A DNA stretch of 64,000 bases from Lycorma delicatula (lineage: Eukaryota; Arthropoda; Insecta; Hemiptera; Fulgoridae), in contig NC_134455.1 in NCBI RefSeq assembly GCF_047948215.1, positions 72,627,689-72,691,688 on the forward strand, read 5' to 3'. The translations under genes and the position numbers were made by a program. Shown here one piece after another: positions 1 through 12,279 of the stretch (its first letter is position 1; every line of letters begins with the position of its first letter). The notes under the pieces are model-generated. The model did no database searches and was not told the origin of the DNA. It saw nothing but the letters and a program-made list of their open reading frames with translations.

Positions 1-545
1 AAGTAAGTACTGAGAACGCGGAAAATTTCGATTTTCAGATTTCAACGGAAAATATCCATTTTGACCATCCCTGAATCCATCTTGACCAGTTTTGGCATGA
101 TGTATGAACGTATCTCGCATAACTAAAAAACGATTAGTCGTAGGATGTTAAAATTTTGGATTTAGGACTGTTGTAACATCTAGTTGTGTACCTCCCCTTT
201 TGATTCCAATCGACTGAAACTAAATGTCCAAAAAAAAAAATCTCAAAACATTGGATTTTGGACTTTTTTTAAGTGCAGTAATAAACCCTCATTGAGAGCT
301 TTTTAACGATATATCATAAGTGGTACTTAATTTCATTGGTTCCAGAGTTATAGCCAAATAACATTTTTATTAATGAAATATTTGTATCTCACCAGGGAAG
401 GCACATCGGTTCGAACAGACTTCATCTCCTTTCTTTTTTTTTAACGGGTATTTTTTAGAAGTTATTAGTGAAATAAGATTTTATGTACTTTTAAAAATGT
501 GTAAATGTAATTTAATAGGCATTATTACATATGTTTATATGTAAT
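1..545 (+). repeat. Interspersed repeat family I, copy 1 (cut by window edge)
   Basis: This is the same sequence as copies at 8231-8870 and 13737-14330. Shared landmarks in order are a block containing CCATTTTGACCATCCCTGAA (52-71), a GGACTGTTGTAACATCTAGT block, a TTGGTTCCAGAGTTATAG block (338-355), GAAATATTTG, and a tail reading AATTTAATAGGC (508-521). No protein is encoded. This copy lacks part of the A/T-rich segment before the tail. It is a non-coding DNA repeat, perhaps a MITE-like element, of unknown class. Confidence 0.8.
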
Positions 546-1103
546 AGATTTGGTGAAACATCGGATTATTAAATATTAATTGAAAATTACAATTTAGAAT
601 CGTATTAATTTGGATTTTCTAGTTTAAGTTCTTTTCAATTTTATTTAATCATTTTGCGTTCTGTGTTTATCTTTATTAAAGTTACTACAGAGTGACTGAA
701 AAATAGACCCTCATAAGAGTCTTAAATTACAAAAAATTATTATCTTTTAGTTCATTACTTCTCTGATATTGTCGGACAATATTCTTCCTAAGTCGGATTT
801 GATCATTATTTCGTTTATTTATTTTTTATTTTTTGTTGCTAATCATTTAATTGCTCTTTGGTTTGATATAATTCTTCTGATCTTAATTTGTGTACAGGTT
901 CTCTAGTTTTCTTTCAGTCTCTTTATATTCATCATCCTCTCTTAATCTTTTCATTCTTTCCTTGTTCTTAAGGTTTTCTTCCTCTTTATATTTATCGTCT
1001 TTTCTTAATTTTTTTATTCTTTATCTTTCTGCTTATCTTTTTTTTTTTGTTTGTAACATTTTCTTTAGACTTCATTTCCTTTTTTTAACTTTTTTTAATT
1101 TAA

Positions 1104-1295
1104 ATATATTGATTTATTAATAAATTGTTCACCTCTGATTGTAAAAAAAAGTTATGATAAATAATAACAATAAAAAAATTATGAAAAAATTTCAGAAGTT
1201 ATTAATGAAATAAAATATTTTGTACTTTTTTTTCTTTTTTTTAAAATGTGTATTATGTCATTTAATAGGCTTACAAAGTTGATGTGATGTCTACA
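1104..1295 (+). repeat. Interspersed repeat family I, detached tail segment
   Basis: A second copy of the 3' portion of the family: TTGATTTATTAATAA, CTCTGATTGTAA, TCAGAAGTTATTAATGAAAT and TTTAATAGGC occur in the same order as in the 8.2 kb copy. It lies about 560 bp after the first tail. The T-rich sequence between (about 560-1100) carries nothing I recognise and may be duplicated or inserted DNA. Confidence 0.65.
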
Positions 1296-1436
1296 TCAGA
1301 TTTTTTTTAGTAATATAAATAGAAACTTTCAAAAAAGGATTTTAACATTTATGATTCTGAGATACAAATCAATATCGCTATCTTAATAACATTTACATAT
1401 TTAATAGTTCAGTGGTACGCTACTGATCTGTAATTC

Positions 1437-1480
1437 AACTTCTTTTACGTACCACTCATAAGTGGTACGTAAAAGAAGTT
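1437..1480. repeat. Perfect 20-bp inverted repeat with 4-bp loop
   Basis: AACTTCTTTTACGTACCACT is followed by CATA and its exact reverse complement. Immediately downstream, TTTGAGAACCGCTG (1480-1493) read on the minus strand is CAGCGGTTCTCAAA, which resembles hAT transposon termini. The hairpin may therefore be a hAT-derived miniature or fold-back remnant. No mate terminus was found. Confidence 0.7.
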
Positions 1481-1494
1481 TGAGAACCGCTGAT

Positions 1495-2306
1495 CTACAA
1501 TATATAAAATCAAAACTAATCGCTTTTATAAAAAAAATAAGTGTAGCAAATAAAAACTTTTTAAATTGGATAAAAATAATATTTTTTTCTTGACATGTCA
1601 ATCTATTGACAGTTAACGGTTAATTACAATAAATTTTTGGGTTTAATTACAATAAATTTTTCAACTTCATTAATTAATTATTCTAAATTATTTTTCTCCA
1701 CTTCTTCCAATGTTTTAACTCTCTCTAACCTAATTAAATTAGCATAAAATACTTTCCAATTTTTAATTAAAAAATATTAAAAAAAATAAAAATGATAAAA
1801 AATATTTAAAAAATTAATATAAATAAATATTAAAAATCAATCTAAATAACCATTATGCTGACGATACAAACCTACAACACTGTAACTACAACTGAAGTAT
1901 CTGCAACCGACCCGCATAGTCATCCCATTTAGTCTGTATCTATATCTGTTCAATTACATATATAAAGTATAAAGAGAAAGAGAGTTTTTGTTTGTGCGGG
2001 ATAAATAAATAAAAAAAACTACTCGATCAATCGCAACGAAATTTTTATCCATATTTCTTGGCATAACTAAGAAGACTTGTAGATATTTCATACCCAAAAA
2101 AAATAAATACGTAGTAGTGGAGATTTTCCTGCTGAAGGACAAACTTTAATGAATTCAAGTAATGAACTGTGAAATGTGAGTCTTTATCACTGTGTGAGCT
2201 GGATTCGAATCAATCGAATGAATAATATTACGAAAATAATAGAATTAAAGTTACGCTAAATAAAATAAAGTTAATTAAATTTAAAAAGTTTCTTTTTAAC
2301 AATAAT
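1495..2306. other. AT-rich stretch, no gene seen
   Basis: No coding signal. A segment at about 2108-2150 (TAGTGGAGATTTTC followed by GACAAACTTTAATGAA) is repeated with changes at about 35494-35545, so at least one old dispersed repeat is present. Confidence 0.5.
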
Positions 2307-2850
2307 GGGCTTCCCTTGGGGACTGCGTGTGAGGCTAGAGTGGTGAGGTATGCGAGCACCTCGTGGTGGTTAGACCAATCATTACCATCAACCGGTAAAA
2401 GACGGGTTGCCCCGCAGGCGCTGTTTTGGGAGGTTCAATGGGGTGCTCTTATAATATCTCTGCAAACAATTTTCAAGATTGAAACGAGGTATTTGTTAGT
2501 AGGTTGAAGGCTAACTTTTGCGTGCATCTGGTACACTCTCAATCTAACAGATCTCGGTTGTTCGGAAATGTATATAAACGTACAGTGAGGGTGTCCAAGA
2601 GGTGAAGCCCTCTGGGTAAATGGGAATGGCGACCGAAGCAAGCTCGTAGATGTCCAGGGTGCCGCTCTCCCTGGCAAATATGGAATGGCGAGCGAAGCGA
2701 GCTATACGGCCATGAGGTAGGTGCCTTGACCCCGGAAAGCCCCGAGGAGTCCCTGAGTTGGCTCCAGGATTCACCTGGACTGACCCGAGCCCCGAGGATC
2801 CAGGTCCTGGCTAGACGGGCCGCTTAGTCTGTTATGTAATCGCTAGGCGG
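2307..2850 (+). repeat. GC-rich dispersed repeat fragment, probably LINE leader
   Basis: A GC-rich island in AT-rich surroundings without a convincing reading frame. The part from about 2585 (ACAGTGAGGGTGTCCAAGAG, then GAAGCCCTCTGGG) is shared with about 30387-30480 (ACAGTGATGTCCAAGTGGCA, then GAGCCCTCAGGCT). A short piece with GGTCGAGTGAAACC recurs at 30428 and 44411. Sharing at separate loci shows it is a repeat. Assignment to a LINE 5' region is inference from composition. The short open frames here resemble no known protein. Confidence 0.5.
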
Positions 2851-3214
2851 CGTTTTTTCGTGGTGAGTGTAAAATTAGTGATTACTTAGTAACACTATTG
2901 TGTTCGTGGCGTCGATATTAAAAACATTAAAATAGTTCTAAAATTTATTTCGTTTAGGTTTTATTGTAGACTTGTTTGTCTTAATTACCATTTCTATGAA
3001 TTTTATTTTATGATCTTGCAAAGTGATCAGAATTTATTACGTCCTTGTTCTAATTTTATTTCTATATGCATTATTAATAATAAAGGAGGGATTAGAAGAA
3101 ACGTATGTTTTTAAACTGTTACTCTGTGTACTCTGCGTTGAGCTGGGTTATTGACCTATGGCGACCTTTGTCAAACAGCTCAGAATACGCATTTTCAGTC
3201 CCTACACTGCGTTA

Positions 3215-4290
3215 GAGCGTACAACATCGTGTGATTGCTGTCGAGCAGTCTTTTAGAAACATTATTCTGTGGTCACGGTTCAACGTCTTTTCCGTCGAAA
3301 TTTTAATATCGAACGTCGAGGTGCAGACCCAGATCGAAACACCATACTCCGACGAGCTGAAGCGTTTTGAAGTACTGAATCTGTAATGAAGAAAAAACCA
3401 CCTGGCCTTCTCCGTTTATTCCGAACTTCGAAAACGTAGACAGAGTGAGAAGGGTAGTTCTTGCTAATCGGAAACGATCCGATTAGCAACATTGTTGAGG
3501 CGACAGGTTGCAGCGCTGGGTATGTCATTTAGGTCGTTTCATCGCATCTTACACGGTGATCTCAAATTTCATCTATAGAAAATAATTATTATCCAGCAGC
3601 TAATCGAAAGGGATTTTGTGTACCGCAAAGAATTTTGTGACGTTATATAAAGGCCATTCTTACGGAAGAAGCATACGCCCTAATAATGATGTGTGACTTA
3701 GCCCATTTCCATCTGGATGGCTATGTTAATGTACAGAACTGTCGGTAGTGGGCGCCGGAGAACCCACGTTAATTACACCAAAATCCTCTCTCCACAGCTC
3801 AAAAGAAAAACAATATGGAGCGGTGTCTCCAAGATAGGGATTGTTGGTCCTTACGTTTTTGAAGAGGGGGAACCGCAGTTACAGACATCAGCGCGCTACA
3901 TCGACATGTTAAACAATTAAACAACTTTCCGCGTCTAGAACTGGAAAGGCATCAGGTGAACATGAAAGAAATGTAATTCCAACAGAATATTACTACAGCT
4001 CACACGGCGCGAGCATCGTTTGAAGTGGTTCGACAAATGTTTCCTGGACATGTCGTTTCACGATTCGGCGATGTTTCTTAGTCCATACGCTCTCCCCATC
4101 TATCGATCGGTAACTTCTTTTTATGGAACTACCTGAAATAAATAGTGTAGGTTAACAAGCCACATTGAAGCTGTGTCGAATGAAATTTTGGAGAAAGCCG
4201 AACAGAGCTTTGAGGAAAGGCTCCGAATTTGGGTCCGACAAGAAGCAGGTCATCTTACTACATTATTTTCCGAACCTAATTAAGGTATGT
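3215..4290 (+). pseudogene. Tc1/mariner-superfamily transposase, highly decayed
   Basis: Hopping between frames recovers a DDE transposase of the IS630-Tc1-mariner superfamily. Pieces in order are RLFRRNFNIERRGADPDRNT (about 3277), KKKPPG (about 3390), AHFHLDGYVNVQNCR (3697-3741), WAPENPR after a stop, KRKTIWSGVSKIGIVGPYVF (about 3803-3862), ARYIDMLNN, then FPGHVVSRFGDV-like and a RLRIWVRQEAGHL-like C-terminus ending near 4270. In the living family this enzyme cuts and pastes the element by binding its terminal repeats. Multiple stops (for example after QNCR and after NPR) and frameshifts show the copy is dead. Terminal repeats were not found. The nearby minus-strand open frame at 3280-3528 is a shadow. 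Confidence 0.8.
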
Positions 4291-4469
4291 TGACTTCAAA
4301 AATGCAATAAAAATTTTATTATTTAACGCAAAACGTTTTTCCTATAATTAATACAACCGAAGTTTTTCAGAAGTGAAAAACATGCGTTTCCTCTGCTCCA
4401 CCCATATAATGAGAGTCGTAGTATGAAATATTTTTTCTTTCTCTTTTTGTACCTTTTCCCTTTTCCCCT

Positions 4470-4710
4470 CAGCAAATGTTTCTTCTGTGCCAGTTGCCAA
4501 TACCGTTGACCTTCTTCTGTGGTTCCTCCTCCTTTTCGGGCAATTTCTCACCCCACGCAATAAGTTGCCCTGACCCCTCTACCAGCTCATCTATCCTCCG
4601 AGGAGATCATTGGCACTTGATAGGAGGTCTCCTAATCCCAGGATTCAATCTGCTAGGATATTTGCAGTGTCTAACAACGGGAAATGGGGTTGGTACATCC
4701 CTACTTTAGA
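4470..4710 (-). repeat. Fragment related to RTE-like LINE 5' region
   Basis: The block with CTCACCCCACGCAATAAG, GCCCTGACCCCTCTACC, GCTCATCTATCCTCCG and TTGGCACTTG matches in order the block at about 9465-9560 next to the RTE-like LINE fragment there. It is therefore an isolated piece of the same repeat family. The open frame on the plus strand here is not a gene. Confidence 0.55.
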
Positions 4711-5768
4711 TTTACAAATTCTAAAAAATGGCATTTAATTAAATTTATGTTACATTTTAAATAAATCATAATCTAAACCCTAATGTATCCAGAAACCCTT
4801 AAAATTGATTTTTCAACCGATAAATAGTAAAGTTTCAACCAATCAATTTTTTCTGTTTATTATTATTAAAATTTTGAAATTTTATTTGAAGTCGATTAAG
4901 AAGTTTTTTAACGGTAAAAGTTGTAAAAGACTTTAGCATTGTCTGAGCATTATTCAGTGACACAACTGACTTCAGAGAGCCCCGTTCAAAGAGCAGTAGT
5001 AGTACAAAAAGTTAACGATTTATTTGGATTTGTTTAGTTCAAGTAAAGAAAGTTAACTTAAACCAGTACCCTGAGTAGATATACGATTATAGACCCGTAT
5101 TAATTAACGTAGAGATATTTTATTGGATGTATTAGTCTTAATAATATTAGGAAACATGATAACGAAAATTTAACTCATTAAGTGTATTAATACCAGTTTA
5201 TTCGTAGAACTATGATGTTATACAGAATATCTTAACAACGTGTTAGTTACTTCGATGTAACTTCTGATATTATATTACAAAACGGCAACAAATACAACTA
5301 TAAATTGTTATAATCTAATCTTATACGTCGTAATTGCATCATTAAGGAAGTATCATTAACATAATGTATAAAAGTGAAAAATTTCTCCAATCTGGTAAGC
5401 CTTTCTCATCCTATATGAGCCACTTGGGAGCTAATTTGATATTTTTTATACTTTTCGTTATAAATTATCTATGTTGATGCAAATTTTTTATCTGTATGCA
5501 CAACCATAATTTACTCACGTACATACGTATTAGACTATTGATTCTCCCAAGATCTTACATCTGTGATAGATTACCAGCCTACCGTAAAATTTATTCATAT
5601 TTTTTTTATATTACATTAAATCAATAATTTTTCCTAATATATTTTTTTTACTACCCGCTATTAATGATTTTTCATACATTTTTGTTAAAAAATTATAAAA
5701 AATAATTAAGATTTTTAATTTAATCAGAACGTTTAATTTCCGGAAGCATTCGGAATTACCACAGGTGT

Positions 5769-5770
<2 letters not shown>
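4711..5770. other. AT-rich stretch, nothing recognised
   Basis: No coding frame, RNA gene or repeat with a second copy in the window was seen. Confidence 0.4.
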
Positions 5771-7499
<1,729 letters not shown>

Positions 7500-7500
<1 letters not shown>

Positions 7501-9650
7501 GCAACTTCTCCAAAATCCTTTCAGAATTTCAAATAACTTTTTCCACCGTACTCTGTCAAATGCCTTTTCCATTTGTATAAACATAAGCTCAATCCTCTTC
7601 TTCTTTCATAACATCTCTCTCCAGTCGTTCTTATCAGTCCTATAGCTTCCCTTGATTCTTTTTCTCTTCTGAATTCAAACTGTTCTTTCTCAGCACTTTC
7701 TTCCATTTTTTAATCACTCTTCTATTCATAAATCTCAGCATTATTTTTGCAGGATGTGGTGAAGCTGATAGTTCTGTTATTCACATTTTTTGGTTCCAAT
7801 CTTTTTAGGTGTCGGTATCATTATTGTTTTAACAAAATCTTCTGGCTATACACCAGTATCATAAATTGTATTGCATATTGAGAGTATTTCATCTATTTCT
7901 TCATCTTCTAAACATTTAAAGAGTTCTACTGGAAGTTCATCTACTCCTGTTATTTCCTGTTTTTTTATATCTTTGATAGCTTGTGTAATTTCAGATCTCA
8001 AGATGGTTTTGACTTTCTCCTCTTCCATAAATTCTTCATACGCCTCAGCTTCCCATGCTTCACATTTCCTTCTTCCGAAATACAGGTCCTCTATATACTC
8101 TTCCCATCATTTTTTTATCTCATCTTTTTTATAAATGTTTTACCATCTTTCTTTTTTCCCGTACACCTTTTCGCACCTATTTTTACTACATCTTTCTACT
8201 TACCTACCTCTCTACTCTCTTTACTTCATACAAGGAAGTATTGTACTCGCGAAAAATTTAAGTTTTCAGATTTCAACGAAAATATCCATTTTGACCATCC
8301 CTGAATCGATTTTGACTAGTTTCGGCGTGACGTCTGTAAGTTCGTACGTATGTAATATATGTATCTCGCGTAAATCATGAACGATTAGCTGTAATTTTGG
8401 ATTTAGTACTGTTGTAACATCTAATTGCGCCCTTTTGATTGCAGTCGACTGGACCAAAAATGTCCAAAAAACACAAAATCCAAATAATCTTGATTTTAGC
8501 CTTTTTCTTAACTGCAGTAATAAGAGCTTATTGACGATACATCTTAAGTGGTACTTATTTTGGTTGGTTCCAGAGTTATAGACAAATAGTTTTAATTAAT
8601 GAAATATTTGGATCTTACAAGGGAAGACACATCAGTTCAAATCAGAATTCATATCCTTTTTCTGTTTTAATTTAATATATTGATTTATTAATAACCATTA
8701 AACTCTGATTGTAACAAACGTTTTACGGTAAATAGTAATTCAATGATAACAATAAAATAAAGAAATTTGAAAAAATATCAGAAGTTATTAATGAAATATA
8801 ATTTTATGTACTTTTCATTAAAAAAAAATGCGTTTACGTAATTTAATAGGCGTACAAGGAAATCATGTGGTGCCCTTATTAGATTATTTACCTTCTTATT
8901 CAACATGACATACTTCATTTTCTTTTCTACATCTTCTATGTATTTGCATTCTTTTTGCCACTTTTTCTTAGCTTCCCTCATGGATGATTTTATCCTTGAC
9001 CACATTTTCTCTGCTGTTTCATTTTTACTTTAGCTTTGAGAAATTGCCTTTTAAAACTTATAATTAGTGCTTATCCATCTAACGTTGCTTATCCCTCCTT
9101 TATCCATTTTATTTATTTTTATCTCTCTTTATGGATTTTTATCAATTTTATTCTTTTTATCTTTTTATCTAACCTTGCTTATCCTTACTATATCTATTTC
9201 GTTTATTTCTATCTCTCTAAGTTTTTCAACTTATCTGACAACAACAATTTTCTCATATTCCATGTACCTGTTATCACTGCTTTGTATTTTCTATGACATT
9301 CTGCTGCTTCCCCCAGAGATCCAAATGGGATGTCATTTTACCTCTGGAATATTTAACAAAAGAAGAGACATTACCATGGTGCCTGACTAGGAAAACATAA
9401 AACAGTATTCCGTTCCCTTCTGTATCCTAATGTCGTTGACTTCTTATAGAAGTCTCTTCTGCCTTAGGGAGTGATTTCTCACCACCGGGGCAATAGGGTA
9501 CCCTAAACCCCTGCTGCTCATCCACCCTCCAAAAAGACCGTGGCACTTGTAGAAGTGGAGCTCCTTATCATGGGAATTCTTCAGTCCTTCACTGATTAGC
9601 CGTTTGTATATACAAACCAACTTTAATATGTGTAATCGTTAACCCCTCTC
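7500..9650 (-). mobile_element. RTE-like non-LTR retrotransposon fragment, decayed and interrupted
   Basis: On the minus strand the pieces run from high to low coordinates. First is a non-coding 5' region (about 9300-9650) sharing the GATCC-AA-GGG and TTTACCTC-GGAATATTT blocks with about 48232-48275 of the other RTE-like LINE. Next is AKKKWQKECKYIEDVEKKM (about 8915-8975). Then come EEYIEDLYFGRR (about 8085) and ILRSEITQAIKDIKK (about 7955-8000). An RT piece with EKEQFEFRREKESREAIGL lies at about 7630-7690. The order matches the endonuclease-RT linker followed by the RT palm. Stops and frameshifts break every domain, and the whole fragment is split by repeat family I at 8231-8870. Plus-strand open frames here are shadows. 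Confidence 0.8.
8231..8870 (+). repeat. Interspersed repeat family I, copy 2, inserted in the RTE-like LINE
   Basis: Most complete copy in the window. It begins near ACAAGGAAGTATTG and ends near AATTTAATAGGCGTACAAGG, with the internal landmarks of copies 1 and 3. It sits between the AKKKWQKE part and the EEYIEDLYF part of the RTE-like LINE. It therefore inserted after that LINE did. TACAAGGAA is present at both edges (about 8230 and 8856) and could be a target duplication or part of the termini. Confidence 0.8.
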
Positions 9651-10680
9651 TGCCACAGGAGGTGAATTTCAGGATTTTCCCTTCATGAATTATAAAACTT
9701 AATTGGCATTCTTAGATTCTCTAGTACTTTTAGAGAGGTTAACTTAATTATTGCTTACAAAATACATTAAATACTTCAGCAATAGAGATAGAAATAGAGA
9801 GAAAAGAGTGCTCTTTGTGTATATGTATGCGTTCATGTGAAATAAATCTAATCCCAGAATTTTTGTCTGTAACGCTTAAAAGAAGTTATATGATTACTTT
9901 TATAAAATCTGATGAAATCGTGATCTCTAGGTAGTTACTCAGAAATTTGAATGGGAGGAAGCCATTACATACGTCAAGTAACCCATTTTTTTTTTTTTTT
10001 TTGATTGTAATATAAGCTGAAAACTCGTGTATGTAAATATGAAATCAAAATCTTTTAGCGAGGGGTAGCAGTATCTATTGTGTAGTCAGATTGCCCTTTC
10101 TCTATATAACTTAATTTTCAGAAACATCTGTATAATTTTACAATTTAATGGTTCTATGAGTCCTTTTTCAAAAAAAAACTTGTTTCTACTTTTTTTTTAA
10201 AAATGTCGTAACCGTTAGAAGTTTTTACAACAAAAAAAAAAAAACCTTACACATATAAATATTTTTGTAATATTCTGTTCTTGATCATATGTTCCAACGC
10301 GATATCCTGCTTTTTTCACTTTCCTATTCTAAATTATATAATCAGTCAAAAATATGGTTCCATTCAATCTACCAATAATTGATCCATATAGTATTTTGAA
10401 TCTTTTTTTACGTATTTGTTGCAATCCAATTTTAAATGTTCAATCTTTTTTTATCTGTTTCTTTAAAATCGTTATTTTACCCACATATATCGCATGACAC
10501 AATATACTAGATTGAACAAGATAGTATATTTGTAAACTATTTGAAAATACATATAAAGGCAGAAGAAAAGTACAGTCGTGATTCAAAAAAATGGAAAACT
10601 GAGAAATGGATTATATTGCTCTCCTTGAATATATATTACTTTATTTAAAACTCTTAAATGGTAATATTGATTATTATACA
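9651..10680. other. AT-rich stretch, nothing recognised
   Basis: No coding or RNA signal. Poly-T/poly-A runs near 9990 and 10225 are the only marked features. Confidence 0.4.
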
Positions 10681-10684
10681 AAAG

Positions 10685-11730
10685 CTATTAGGAAAGTTCT
10701 CTCCCTGACAAAAAAGAACAAGATTTTTTAATTTTTCAACAAAGTTATCTTATTACTCGATACATTTAAACCAACGAATTTTCATCATTTTATTACCCTC
10801 ACTTTAATGCGATTTATACGACTCTGCAAAAGAAGAACAGTTGAAAAGTTTGAACATCATTTGAAGTGAATCTTCGAACAGCGAATCATTTCTTCAGGTT
10901 AGGGAAGAGGAAGTAATAGCTAGGAGCCAAATCCAGTGAATACGATGCATGCAGAAGCACTTCAAAGCGCAGATCTGGAGTTTTGCAGCAACAATATGAG
11001 ACATGTGTACATAAGCATTATCATAGTGAAAGAGCAGATCGTTGGCATCATTCTTTTTGACTGGATGTGAAATTTAATCCGATCCCTTTAAATAGATCCA
11101 GTAATGAAACGGTGACTATCTCCGCGGTGATGGTTCTACGTTTTTTGTAGGTGGACTATGAGCACATCTCCAAGAGAATCCCAAAAACCGTAGTCATTAT
11201 ATGTTCTGCAGATGGAATCGTTCTCGCTTTCTTTGCTGTCTTTTACCTGATTTTATCTACTTTTTGGTTTCTGATGTGTAATAATGAATACACGTTTTAT
11301 CATTATTATAAAACGTCGATCGTACTTATCTGAATCGCGTTTATATAAATTTAAACACCCTCTAGAAATGTTCAATCTAATGAGTTTTTGGTCAACTGTT
11401 AAAGAGGTATCCTTTGAGTGGAAAGCTTTTTCGTACCAAAACATCGTGTAAAATATAGTGGACAAGGCCTATCGATCGTTTAATCGGTATTGAGGTTTTA
11501 TTCTGACGATTTCACCAGTCATAGCTGTTTTAGCAGTGTCACGAGTTTTTATTATGTTGAATGGATCTACATTTGAATTAAGTAACCCCATAGTTTTTTA
11601 CCACCTAAAACTAAGGAAAATAATTAAAGTAGAATACAATTCTATTTGTATGTTCGTCAGGGTTAAAATTTTTAAAACCAAGTACAGAAGAACTCAAACT
11701 TCAATTCCATTCATTTTTTTCAGAAAATGT
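10685..11730 (-). pseudogene. Mariner transposase relic (SETMAR/irritans-like)
   Basis: Read on the minus strand with frame changes, this gives a mariner transposase in domain order. Recovered pieces are LTVDQKLIRLNISRGCLNLY (about 11340-11400), RRFIIM followed by the eroded MDETW region (about 11285-11310), FWDSLGDVLIVHLQKT (about 11140-11190), LLFHYDNAYVHMSHIVAAKL (about 10975-11035), a PYSPDLAPSDY-like stretch in shifted frames (about 10920), and IRWFKCIE (about 10770-10790). The family encodes a DD34D cut-and-paste transposase. One base appears lost in the MDETW segment and stops occur elsewhere, so the copy is inactive. TTTCCTAATAGC near 10685 could be the outer terminus, but no matching inverted copy was found. 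Confidence 0.85.
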
Positions 11731-12071
11731 CCAGTTATTTGCTTCACTCGATCATCACAAATAAGCTTCTAAAATCACGCGTCTAAAACTTCGCAGCACG
11801 CATATGAATTATTCTTGATAAATATCTTAGACAGTCATTTGGTTACACTTGTGCCAACTCTATGTCACGCTTGACCTTTCGAAAACTGGATAATTCCAGT
11901 GATATTTCATAGAGCACTAGAAAGATGAGTAATTAAATATTGCTAATAAATTAGTAATCTTTTTTCTAAACTGCGTAAATAATTTTTTAATTATTCTACT
12001 TTGTATGTATTATTAAATTTGTTATCTTGGAAAACAATTTAAAAATTTTAAATTTTCTTTTCCTTTTTTAG
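11731..12071 (+). other. Sequence upstream of the CUB exon, with acceptor site
   Basis: Presumed intron. It ends in a pyrimidine-rich tract (AATTTTCTTTTCCTTTTTTA) and the AG acceptor at 12070-12071. Confidence 0.6.
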
Positions 12072-12279
12072 ATTTCGGAGTCCAGTCTGGCCAGCAAGCA
12101 CCTGATCTACCTTGCGCATTCGTCTTCAATAGTACAGAAGCTAATGAAGGTATATTTCACAGTCCTAATTTCCCAGGTTTTTATCCACGTGATACTGAGT
12201 GCCATTATTTCTTTAACGGTCAAACTGGCCAACGAGTTAAGCTCAATTTCAACTATTTCGATGTGGAAGGAGTCTTGCC
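12072..12279 (+). CDS. Internal exon encoding part of a CUB-domain protein
   Basis: A 208-bp open exon between a polypyrimidine-AG acceptor and a GTAAGT donor at 12280-12285. Reading begins with the last two bases of a split codon. The peptide runs FGVQSGQQAPDLPC, then FNSTEANEGIFHSPNFPGF, YPRDTECHYFF, and RVKLNFNYFDVEGVLP. Two Cys (in DLPC and TEC) and the SPNFPGFYP motif are the classic N-terminal half of a CUB domain, an extracellular beta-sandwich that mediates protein or ligand binding. The YFDVEGV ending resembles arthropod proteins annotated as suppressor-of-lurcher-like or other multi-CUB membrane proteins. That identity is a guess. The other half of the domain must lie in another exon, which I did not find in this window. 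This is the only host exon I can support. Confidence 0.85.

Noticed and set aside
890..1120. 76-aa hydrophobic frame resembling a membrane peptide
   Set aside because: It is a translation of T-rich sequence between two repeat tails, with Phe/Leu/Ser bias expected from composition.
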